Positions 1-5,466 are shown, counted from the first letter of the stretch. The stretch: DNA of 5,545 nt from an uncultured Eubacteriales bacterium (GCA_900321265.1 ONVJ01000142.1:1-5545), one strand, 5' to 3'. Notes: generated by a model from the letters alone, not told the origin. Numbers and translations: made by a program.

Positions 1-437
1 ATCCTGAAGCCGTCGACGTTGGAAAAGAGCAGGAGGTTGTTCTTCCATATCGGCGGCATGCCGTCTTTCAGTTCGTTCCTCTCGGACAGGCCGTTGTACT
101 CGCCGCCGTCGAGGATCGCCCGGCCGGCGCCCTCGACCGTAATCTTCCGGTCGGCGCCCTCCGGCCTTCTGCCTTCGGTCGTATAGCAGTGTTCATTTGT
201 GAACATGTTTGAAAAGCAGCCGTCCGCCATCCGGAGATGGCAGTCGGAGAGGATCAGCGTGAAGTCGGAAGGCAGCTTCACAGCCGCGTCGATCTCCCAG
301 TTGCCGGTGACGGTCACTTTACGAGTCCCGTCACGCAGCGCCTTTTCTATCTCTCCCGATATATATTCAAAGCCGCCTTTTCTGAAGCTTTCCGCCTGTC
401 CCGCCGCGCGGCCCGCGCCCGCAACATCCGTCCGCAT
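1..437 (-). CDS. Glycoside hydrolase family 28-like right-handed beta-helix protein, N-terminal part (runs off left edge)
   Basis: This is the first 145 codons of a gene truncated by the window edge. The translation starts MRTDVAGAGRAAGQAES. After a short N-terminal region it shows the beginning of a parallel beta-helix: alternating hydrophobic strands such as KVTVTGNWEI (40-49) and DFTLILSDCHLRMADG (58-73), then KITVEGAGRAILDGGEYNGL (98-117) and a strand ending LLLFSNVDGFR (135-145). The 'ADG.FSNMF', 'LDGG.YNGLSER' and 'KDGMPPIW' stretches resemble Clostridial proteins annotated as GH28 or pectate-lyase-like beta-helix proteins. That resemblance is from memory, not a search. The catalytic Asp region of GH28 enzymes would lie beyond the edge, so activity cannot be judged; pectin or another uronic-acid polymer fragment is a family-level guess. 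There is no signal peptide, so the product is probably cytoplasmic. The start is set by AGGAGG at 447-452, nine bases before the ATG, and by a consensus promoter at 468-496. The first ~150 bases have coding quality equal to the neighbouring genes. Confidence 0.8.
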   Translation of the reverse strand, partial: MRTDVAGAGRAAGQAESFRKGGFEYISGEIEKALRDGTRKVTVTGNWEIDAAVKLPSDFTLILSDCHLRMADGCFSNMFTNEHCYTTEGRRPEGADRKITVEGAGRAILDGGEYNGLSERNELKDGMPPIWKNNLLLFSNVDGFR

Positions 438-443
438 AATAAA

Positions 444-483
444 ACGCCTCCTGTATGAACTGCTCTAATTATACAGGAGGCGT
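444..483 (-). terminator. 13-bp-arm hairpin after cysK; probable intrinsic terminator and Shine-Dalgarno sequestering element
   Basis: On the minus strand ACGCCTCCTGTAT (483-471) is perfectly complementary to ATACAGGAGGCGT (456-444), with a 14-nt loop. The stem is followed by TTTATTAT running into the next start codon. It begins 28 bases after the cysK stop, so a cysK transcript would form a strong stem plus U-rich tail and should terminate. Any read-through would have the downstream AGGAGG paired. The DNA dyad also spans the -10 and predicted start site of the next gene's promoter, so a repressor operator is an alternative or additional reading. The inverted repeat is directly seen; its function is inferred. 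Confidence 0.7.
447..452 (-). promoter_or_regulatory. Shine-Dalgarno of the beta-helix gene, embedded in a hairpin arm
   Basis: On the minus strand AGGAGG is followed by CGTTTTATT and then the ATG at 437. It is a full-consensus ribosome site and fixes the start codon. It lies entirely within the 3' arm of the 444-483 inverted repeat, whose 5' arm contains the matching CCTCCT. Its accessibility therefore depends on whether the transcript includes the 5' arm. Confidence 0.85.
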
Positions 484-496
484 ATTGTTTTGTCAA
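468..496 (-). promoter_or_regulatory. Perfect consensus sigma-A promoter of the beta-helix gene
   Basis: On the minus strand TTGACA (496-491) is followed by exactly 17 bases and TATAAT (473-468), matching the housekeeping consensus at all 12 positions. The -35 box starts only 15 bases after the cysK stop codon. The predicted start site is near 461, inside the hairpin loop, giving a leader of about 24 nt that contains the Shine-Dalgarno but not the complementary 5' arm. The spacer contains that 5' arm (CCTCCTG). Such a strong promoter in front of a presumably catabolic gene suggests a repressor, but none is identified in the window. Confidence 0.85.
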
Positions 497-511
497 GAGT
501 CCGGTCGCGGA

Positions 512-1441
512 TCAGTCTGCGAACATGGGCGTGGAGAGGTATCTGTCTCCGGTATCGGGGAGGAGCACGACGATCGTCTTTCCCTCGTTTTCGGGGCGCT
601 TTGCCAACTGTATCGCGGCGAAGGTCGCGGCGCCCGACGATATGCCGACCAGCACGCCCTCGCTCCGACCGATCTCACGTCCGGTCGCGAAGGCGTCTTC
701 GTTCGCAACGGGGATGATCTCGTCGTAGATCTTCGTGTTCAGGACGTCGGGGACGAAGCCCGCGCCGATCCCCTGGATCTTGTGCGGACCGGCGACTCCG
801 GTCGAGAGCACGGCGCTCGTCGCCGGCTCGACGGCGACGACCTTCACGCCGGGGTTCTTTGACTTCAGATACTCGCCTACACCGGTCACGGTGCCGCCGG
901 TGCCGACGCCGGCCACGAAGAAGTCGACCTTCCCCTCGGTGTCCTCCCAGATCTCGGGCCCGGTGTGCTCGCGGTGAGCCGTCGGGTTGGCGGGATTGAC
1001 GAACTGACCGGGGATGAAGCTGTTCGGGATCTCTGCCGCGAGCTCGTTCGCCTTCGCGATCGCGCCCTTCATGCCCTTCGCGCCTTCGGTCAGCACGATC
1101 TCGGCGCCGTAGGCCCTGATAAGCTGGCGGCGCTCGACCGACATCGTCTCGGGCATCGTCAGGATGATCCTGTATCCCCTCGCCGCGGCGACCGAGGCGA
1201 GGCCGATCCCGGTGTTCCCGGAGGTCGGCTCGATGATGACCGAGCCCTCTTTGAGCCTGCCAGCCGCCTCGGCCTCGTCGATCATGGCCTTGGCGATGCG
1301 GTCCTTGACAGATCCGGCGGGGTTGAAATATTCGAGCTTTGCGACGAGTTTTGCCTTCAGGTCGTATTTCTTTTCGATATGCGAGAGCTCAAGAAGCGGT
1401 GTTTTTCCGATAAGCTGATCGGCGGAAGTGTATATAGACAT
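512..1441 (-). CDS. cysK: Cysteine synthase A (O-acetylserine sulfhydrylase)
   Basis: A 309-residue, full-length fold-type II PLP enzyme that replaces the acetate of O-acetyl-L-serine with sulfide to make L-cysteine in the cytoplasm. The PLP lysine is K46 in NPAGSVKDR. The substrate-binding loop TSGNTG is at 73-78, the cofactor phosphate loop GVGTGGT at 178-184, the conserved GIGAGFVP at 224-231, the SSGA serine region at 268-271 and PDTGDRYLST at 295-304. Length and motifs match CysK rather than cystathionine beta-synthase, since there is no C-terminal CBS domain. I chose ATG 1441 with AAAGGA at 1451-1456 (9-base spacing). An in-frame TTG at 1459 would add six residues but abuts that ribosome site, so it is unlikely. 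It lies 113 bp after metY with no convincing promoter between them, so co-transcription from the metY promoter is likely. A hairpin at 444-483 probably ends the transcript. Confidence 0.97.
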   Translation of the reverse strand: MSIYTSADQLIGKTPLLELSHIEKKYDLKAKLVAKLEYFNPAGSVKDRIAKAMIDEAEAAGRLKEGSVIIEPTSGNTGIGLASVAAARGYRIILTMPETMSVERRQLIRAYGAEIVLTEGAKGMKGAIAKANELAAEIPNSFIPGQFVNPANPTAHREHTGPEIWEDTEGKVDFFVAGVGTGGTVTGVGEYLKSKNPGVKVVAVEPATSAVLSTGVAGPHKIQGIGAGFVPDVLNTKIYDEIIPVANEDAFATGREIGRSEGVLVGISSGAATFAAIQLAKRPENEGKTIVVLLPDTGDRYLSTPMFAD

Positions 1442-1473
1442 GATTTTTATTCCTTTCAAATTTAAAAATGTGA

Positions 1474-1504
1474 GGTGTTCGCTGCAGGTCCGGTGTTCAG
1501 GTCC
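1474..1504. repeat. Imperfect tandem repeat in the metY-cysK gap
   Basis: On the plus strand, ggtgttcgctgcaggtcc (1474-1491) is directly followed by ggtgttcaggtcc (1492-1504). The second copy equals the first minus an internal five-base block, apart from where the junction is drawn. It lies in the 113-bp spacer that precedes cysK on the minus strand. It shows no stable hairpin and no T-tract, so it is not an obvious terminator or attenuator. It may be a small duplication without function, or a pair of protein-binding half-sites. Confidence 0.5.
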
Positions 1505-1554
1505 GCGGGCGGGGACGACATCGGAAAAGGGGAGAGGTCTTCATCGCGCTCACC

Positions 1555-2838
1555 TTATCCTATCGCGGCAAAGCCGCGGTCAAGATCGGCGATTATGTCG
1601 TCGATATGCTCGGTGCCGACCGAGAGCCTGATCGTGTTCTGCCTGATCCCCTGATCGAGCAGCTCCTCTTCTGACAGCTGGGAATGTGTCGTCGAGGCCG
1701 GGTGGATCACGAGGGATTTCACGTCGGCGACATTCGCGAGCAGAGAGAAGATCTTAAGGCTGTCGATGAAGGCCCAGGCTTCCTCTCTGCCGCCTTTGAT
1801 GTCGAAGGTGAAGATCGACGCGCCGCCGTGAGGGAAGTATCTTTCGTAGAGGGCGTGGTCGGGGTGACCGGGAAGCGAGGGGTGATTCACCCGCTCGACC
1901 AGAGGATGCCCGGCGAGATACTCAACGACCTTCTTCGTGTTCTCCGCGTGCCTGTCGAGCCTGAGCGAGAGTGTTTCAACGCCCTGCAGCAGCAGAAAGG
2001 CGTTGAAGGGGGAGATGCAGGCGCCGGTGTCGCGCAGCAGGATAGCTCTTATGTATGTGACGAAGGCCGCAGGACCGGCGGCGTCGCTGAAGGATACGCC
2101 GTGATAGCTGGGATTCGGAGCGGCGATGTTCGGGTATTTGCCGCCTGCTTTCCAATCGAATTTGCCTGAATCGACTATGATGCCGCCCAGTGTCGTGCCG
2201 TGGCCGCCGATGAATTTCGTCGCCGAGTGAACGACGATGTCGGCGCCGTGTTCGATCGGGCGGATCAGATAGGGGGTGCCGAAGGTGTTGTCGATCACGA
2301 CCGGTATGCCGCGGCGGTGGGCGATCGCGGCGACGGCGTCGATGTCGGGGATGTCGCTGTTCGGGTTGCCCAGCGTCTCAAGGAAGAGGGCGCGGGTATC
2401 CTCCTCTATCGCGGCCTCGACCTCGGCGAGGTCGTGGATATTGACGAAGGTCGTCCTGATCCCGTATTGCGGAAGGGTGTGCGCCAGCAGATTGAAGCTG
2501 CCGCCGTAGATCGTCTTCTGCGCGACAATGTGTCCGCCCTTCGCGGCAAGCGCCTCGATCGTATAGGTTATCGCGGCGGCGCCCGACGCAAGTGCCAGGG
2601 CGGCAACTCCGCCTTCAAGGGCGGCGATCCTTTTTTCCAGCACGTCCTGTGTGGAATTGGTCAGCCGGCCGTAGATGTTGCCGGCGTCGGCAAGTCCGAA
2701 GCGGTCGGCGGCGTGCCGGCTGTTGTGGAAGACGTAGGAGGTCGTCTGATATATCGGCACGGCTCTCGCGTCGGTGGCGGGGTCGGCCTCTTCCTGTCCT
2801 ACGTGCAGCTGCAGCGTTTCGAATTTATATTCGCTCAT
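1555..2838 (-). CDS. metY: O-acetylhomoserine sulfhydrylase (O-acetylhomoserine aminocarboxypropyltransferase)
   Basis: A 427-residue Cys/Met-metabolism PLP enzyme that joins sulfide to O-acetyl-L-homoserine, giving homocysteine and acetate: the direct-sulfhydrylation route to methionine. Visible landmarks are YGR at 56-58 (phosphate contact from the partner subunit), SGAAA at 85-89, the PLP-ring aspartate D183 in VIDNTFGTPY, the PLP lysine K208 in HSATKFIGGHG, and the carboxylate-binding R404 in IRLSVGTE. The insertion GKFDWKAGG...YHG after the lysine (225-247) and the length of about 430 residues fit MetY better than cystathionine gamma-synthase or beta-lyase, which are nearer 380-400. The start is ATG 2838 with AAGGAG at 2847-2852, eight bases away. 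It has its own promoter at 2871-2899 and a candidate LysR-type operator upstream. Its leader is only about 26 nt, too short for a riboswitch. cysK follows and lysR precedes it, all in one direction. Confidence 0.96.
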   Translation of the reverse strand: MSEYKFETLQLHVGQEEADPATDARAVPIYQTTSYVFHNSRHAADRFGLADAGNIYGRLTNSTQDVLEKRIAALEGGVAALALASGAAAITYTIEALAAKGGHIVAQKTIYGGSFNLLAHTLPQYGIRTTFVNIHDLAEVEAAIEEDTRALFLETLGNPNSDIPDIDAVAAIAHRRGIPVVIDNTFGTPYLIRPIEHGADIVVHSATKFIGGHGTTLGGIIVDSGKFDWKAGGKYPNIAAPNPSYHGVSFSDAAGPAAFVTYIRAILLRDTGACISPFNAFLLLQGVETLSLRLDRHAENTKKVVEYLAGHPLVERVNHPSLPGHPDHALYERYFPHGGASIFTFDIKGGREEAWAFIDSLKIFSLLANVADVKSLVIHPASTTHSQLSEEELLDQGIRQNTIRLSVGTEHIDDIIADLDRGFAAIG

Positions 2839-2870
2839 GGTCTGTTCTCCTTCACGGTTTCGTTGGAACT

Positions 2871-2899
2871 ATTATATCACAGACCGCGGCGATTGTAAA
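2871..2899 (-). promoter_or_regulatory. Promoter of metY (and probably cysK)
   Basis: On the minus strand TTTACA (2899-2894), 17 bases, then TATAAT (2876-2871). The -35 matches five of six consensus bases, the -10 is perfect, and TGA directly before it gives an extended -10 (TGnTATAAT). The predicted start is near 2864, leaving a leader of about 26 nt before the metY ATG. It is positioned correctly for activation from the inverted repeat at 2920-2940. Confidence 0.8.
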
Positions 2900-2910
2900 A
2901 TATATAATTT

Positions 2911-2940
2911 TTATCGTCGGCGATAACTTCAGGTTATCGC
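2911..2940. promoter_or_regulatory. Candidate LysR-type operator upstream of metY (nested inverted repeats)
   Basis: On the plus strand gcgataac-ttcag-gttatcgc (2920-2940) is a perfect 8-bp inverted repeat. Its core ATAAC-N5-GTTAT obeys the T-N11-A rule of LysR-family sites. Its centre (2930) is about 66 bases upstream of the predicted metY start, the classical recognition-site position. A second dyad, ttatcg-tcgg-cgataa (2911-2926), shares the left arm and is centred near -55, where a second activation site would lie. The same hairpin, just after the lysR stop, could be a weak terminator, but it is not followed by a U-tract. The repeats are seen; the regulator assignment is inferred. Confidence 0.6.
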
Positions 2941-2956
2941 AAGAAGGAAAAACGGG

Positions 2957-3862
2957 TCAAATTTCCCGGTATTTCTGCAGTTCCTTCAGGTATTCCTCGC
3001 CGTAGTGCGAGAGGGCCCTGCCTTTTCTGACGATATATCCGATCGTGAGCGGATCCTCCTCCTTCATCTTTATCGAGACCAGTCCCTTGAGGACCGAATC
3101 CTCCTCAGAAAGCATCCCGCAGCCGACCGAATACCCGTCAAGCCGGGCGATGAGCTCGAGCGTCGTTGCCCTGTCGTCGGATCTGATCAGCCGGTCGAAG
3201 GAGTAGTCCGCCATCGCCTCTTCCGAGAGGTAATAGTTTCTGTCGGAGGTCTGATCGAAGGCGACGCAGGGGAAGCCGCGCATCTCGTCGATCGAGATCT
3301 CGTCTCTTCCGGCGAAGGGATGCGTTTTCCAGACGTATATGTAGGTGTCTCTTTTCATGAGCGGAGCGAACTCGAGCTGACAGTCGCGGAAGATCTTTCT
3401 GATCACCGATTCGTTGGAGCCCGAAAAGGAGATGATGCCGACCTCGCTTTTCAGCATCGCGACGTCGTCGAGGACGTTCTGCGTCTTTGTCTCGTGGAAG
3501 GAGAAGGCGTATTTTTCGGGATCTTTTCTTTTGATCACGTCGGCGAAGGCCCGGATGGCGAAGTTGTAGTGCTGTGCGGACACCGAGAATTTCTCCCTGC
3601 CGCCGTCGCGCGACAGATAGCGGTCCTCCAGTATCTCATACTGACCGACCGCGCCCTTCGCGTATGTGAGGAACTCCCGGCCGTCGCCGGTCAGCGAAAC
3701 GCCCTTGTTCGTCCTTTCGAATATGAGTATCCCGATCTCCTCCTCAAGCTCGCGGATGCTCGCGGACAGAGCGGGCTGCGAGACGTAGAGCTTCGCTGCG
3801 GCCTCGCGCATCGACGCCGACGCGGCGACTTCAAGCAGGTATTTCAGCTGTGTTATATTCAT
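2957..3862 (-). CDS. LysR-family transcriptional regulator, probable sulfur-assimilation regulator
   Basis: A 301-residue protein of typical LysR-family length. The N-terminal winged helix-turn-helix is clear: MNITQLKYLLEVA, then REAAAKLYVSQPALSASIREL (19-39, recognition helix around SQPALSASI), then EEIGILIFERTNKGVSLTGDG (41-61). A linker helix and the periplasmic-binding-protein-like effector domain follow (about 92-297), with APLMKRDTYIYVWKTHPFAG (166-185), GYSVGCGMLSEE (243-254) and a C-terminal GYIVRKG strand. The effector is unknown; O-acetylserine, O-acetylhomoserine or sulfide status are reasonable guesses from the neighbours. The start is ATG 3862 with AGAGG seven bases upstream. It sits 118 bp before metY in the same orientation, not divergent as is usual for this family, and only 20 bp after the ATPase stop, so it may be read from the ATPase promoter. 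I saw no strong promoter of its own. Naming it CysB, CysR or MetR would go beyond the evidence. Confidence 0.93.
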   Translation of the reverse strand: MNITQLKYLLEVAASASMREAAAKLYVSQPALSASIRELEEEIGILIFERTNKGVSLTGDGREFLTYAKGAVGQYEILEDRYLSRDGGREKFSVSAQHYNFAIRAFADVIKRKDPEKYAFSFHETKTQNVLDDVAMLKSEVGIISFSGSNESVIRKIFRDCQLEFAPLMKRDTYIYVWKTHPFAGRDEISIDEMRGFPCVAFDQTSDRNYYLSEEAMADYSFDRLIRSDDRATTLELIARLDGYSVGCGMLSEEDSVLKGLVSIKMKEEDPLTIGYIVRKGRALSHYGEEYLKELQKYREI

Positions 3863-3882
3863 GGGGGCACCTCTCTGACAAG

Positions 3883-5265
3883 TTATTCGTTGCGGGATCC
3901 TTTCAGTGGACCGGTATATAAGGACAGGTCGTCAACAGTGATCTCCGGAAGAGGGATCGCATCGTTCTCAAGGAACATGATCATATATACGGGGTAATAA
4001 ACGACGCGGTCTTTCACCTCAACGTTGCTTCCTGAAAAGACAAAGGCTTCCCCGAGCGAATAATTGGAGATGTTCATTACGTTATTGAGCGCGGAGTGTC
4101 GCCGATAGCTTTTCCCGCTTTTGACTTCGATCGGAAGGACCTTTCCGCCGTATTCGATCACAAAGTCGATCTCGCCGAATTTTTTGCTGTTATAGTAGTA
4201 AAGGCTGAAACCGTGGGCATGCAGTTCCTGGGCTACCGCGTTTTCATAAAGAGAGCCGTTGTTTATATCTCCGCCGTTTGAAAGGAGCATCGCTTTCGTC
4301 GCTCTCCCATACATGGTGGTCAGCATGCCGACGTCTGAAAGAAACAACTTGAAAAGGCTGCTTTTTTCATTAAGCATCAAAGGAACGGCAGGTTCGGCGA
4401 CATTATAAACCGGCAGCGCGACTCCGGCGGAGGCAAGCCAGACGAAATTGTCCTCGCTCAGCGTGTATCGCAGGCCTTTTTTAAGATCGGCGTAGTTGAA
4501 ACGTTTGTTGATCCTGTTCAACTCAGCGGGGATCAGATCGTAGATCCTGGTCAGATAAGGCTTTTTATCCTCGGTTTCATATCGTGTAAAATCCTGTTTG
4601 TACTGGCCTATGATATCATAATGCTCAGACATTACGTCTTCAAGGCTTCTCGTTTCCATGAAGGCTCGGACTGCGGCAGGCATCCCGCCGACTGTCAGAT
4701 ATGTTCTGAATATCTGCATCATCCGCTCGTGTACGGCGCTGTTTACAGGCTTTCTTTCGGTAAAAGAGAGACGCAGCGAGGAACGCAATTCTTCAGTATA
4801 GTTGTAAACCTGGAGAAATTCTTCAAAATCCAGAGGATACATCGTGCATGTTTGCAGATATCCGACGGGGGCGGATCTGATGTTCTTCAGCTCGACGCCC
4901 AGAAGTGATCCGCTCAGGATATAGCGAAACGAGCCCTCATCGACCCAGAATTTAATTCTTGTCGCCAGTTCTTTGAATTCCTGTATCTCGTCGAAGAAAA
5001 TGACGGTTTTTCCTCTTATGAGCGGTTTTTCAGCAAAAAGCGAGAGGTTTGCAATCATGTCGTCGACCGTTTCGCTTTGTGCGAGCAGAGCCGGGAGCAT
5101 GGTATTTTCCAGAAGGTTGAACTCGGCGAATTCGCAGCCTTCATCGTTTAGAACCTGTCTTATGATAAATGTCTTGCCCACCTGACGGGCTCCGTCGATC
5201 AGCAGAGCTTTCTTGCCGTTCCTTATCCAGCCGGCTATTGTTTTCTCGATTTTTCTGTGCAGCAT
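3883..5265 (-). CDS. AAA-family ATPase with C-terminal DUF4143 / PD-(D/E)XK-like domain
   Basis: A 460-residue protein of the common bacterial AAA_14-DUF4143 architecture, whose cellular role is not established. Walker A is GARQVGKT (25-32), Walker B is VIFFDEIQE (88-96) and a sensor-like LSGSLLG lies at 117-123. After it come YPLDFEEFL (143-151), the GGMP turn (193-196), KLFLSDVGML (306-315) and LYENAVAQEL (339-348). Near the C-terminus, GEIDFVI (364-370) and PIEVKSGK (378-385) give the D-(E)xK pattern of a PD-(D/E)XK nuclease-like fold (D367, E380, K382). The protein therefore looks full length and intact, though nuclease activity is inference. I chose ATG 5265; a TTG at 5268 has slightly better spacing from AGGAG (5276-5280) and would add one residue. 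Its G+C is visibly lower than metY's (23 of 60 in 4801-4860 against 40 of 60 in 2221-2280), which fits acquisition. It has its own promoter at 5291-5319, and lysR follows 20 bp later. Confidence 0.92.
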   Translation of the reverse strand: MLHRKIEKTIAGWIRNGKKALLIDGARQVGKTFIIRQVLNDEGCEFAEFNLLENTMLPALLAQSETVDDMIANLSLFAEKPLIRGKTVIFFDEIQEFKELATRIKFWVDEGSFRYILSGSLLGVELKNIRSAPVGYLQTCTMYPLDFEEFLQVYNYTEELRSSLRLSFTERKPVNSAVHERMMQIFRTYLTVGGMPAAVRAFMETRSLEDVMSEHYDIIGQYKQDFTRYETEDKKPYLTRIYDLIPAELNRINKRFNYADLKKGLRYTLSEDNFVWLASAGVALPVYNVAEPAVPLMLNEKSSLFKLFLSDVGMLTTMYGRATKAMLLSNGGDINNGSLYENAVAQELHAHGFSLYYYNSKKFGEIDFVIEYGGKVLPIEVKSGKSYRRHSALNNVMNISNYSLGEAFVFSGSNVEVKDRVVYYPVYMIMFLENDAIPLPEITVDDLSLYTGPLKGSRNE

Positions 5266-5290
5266 CAATCATCATCTCCTTGCCGACATT

Positions 5291-5319
5291 ATTATATCAT
5301 TGAAAAAACATTTTCGCAA
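5291..5319 (-). promoter_or_regulatory. Promoter of the ATPase gene
   Basis: On the minus strand TTGCGA (5319-5314), 17 bases, then TATAAT (5296-5291). The -10 is perfect and preceded by TGA (extended -10), while the -35 matches four of six bases. The predicted start is near 5284, leaving a leader of roughly 20 nt to the ATG at 5265. Because lysR begins 20 bp after the ATPase stop, this promoter may also drive lysR. Confidence 0.7.
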
Positions 5320-5392
5320 CTGTTTTTGCGGCTAAAATTACATTTTTCCAACATTTCTAAGGCCGTTTTTTACATTTTTTCCGTCCGGCGTC

Positions 5393-5412
5393 GAAAAACA
5401 GCCTTTCGGCCG
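5393..5412 (-). terminator. Short GAAA-loop hairpin with T-run, candidate terminator upstream of the ATPase promoter
   Basis: On the minus strand CGGCC-GAAA-GGCTG (5412-5399; one G-U pair) is a five-pair stem with a GNRA tetraloop, followed by TTTTT (5397-5393). It has the compact shape of an intrinsic terminator. It would stop transcripts arriving from the unseen upstream gene, or from within the hairpin cluster, before they reach the ATPase promoter. Confidence 0.5.
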
Positions 5413-5430
5413 GCAAAAATCGACAAAAAT

Positions 5431-5466
5431 GGGGCTGTAAAAAAAGTCAACTTTTTTTACAGCCCC
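5431..5466. repeat. Perfect 16-bp palindromic hairpin GGGGCTGT...ACAGCCCC
   Basis: On the plus strand ggggctgtaaaaaaag (5431-5446) is perfectly complementary to ctttttttacagcccc (5451-5466) around a four-base loop, tcaa. In RNA of either strand it forms a very stable stem with an A7/U7 section. It may act as a bidirectional terminator: on the minus strand it is followed by ATTTTTGTCGATTTTT. The GC-rich base and A/T-rich top also resemble dispersed palindromic elements of Clostridial genomes (from memory, not searched). It abuts the next hairpin without a spare base. Confidence 0.8.

Noticed and set aside
199..468. Plus-strand open frames of 89 and 73 codons near the left edge
   Set aside because: They are antisense to the beta-helix gene, which has a consensus promoter and ribosome site on the other strand and a family-like translation.
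1442..1459. Extended cysK start at TTG 1459
   Set aside because: The extension overlaps the AAAGGA ribosome site that serves the ATG at 1441, and the family N-terminus begins close to that ATG.
455..1465. Several plus-strand and alternate-frame open frames across cysK
   Set aside because: They are shadows of cysK with Arg-rich, unfamiliar translations and no initiation signals.
1442..1554. Separate cysK promoter in the metY-cysK gap
   Set aside because: The gap is A/T-rich near cysK but has no -10/-35 pair at proper spacing comparable to the three clear promoters elsewhere in the window.
1684..2898. Plus-strand open frames of 161 and 232 codons across metY
   Set aside because: They are antisense to a well-conserved PLP enzyme, their translations are low-complexity Arg/Gly/Val/Asp-rich, and no known motifs appear.
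3005..3997. 330-codon plus-strand open frame antisense to lysR
   Set aside because: It lies opposite a clear LysR-family gene, has no recognisable domain and no ribosome site that I can see. Long antisense frames are expected in GC-rich genes.
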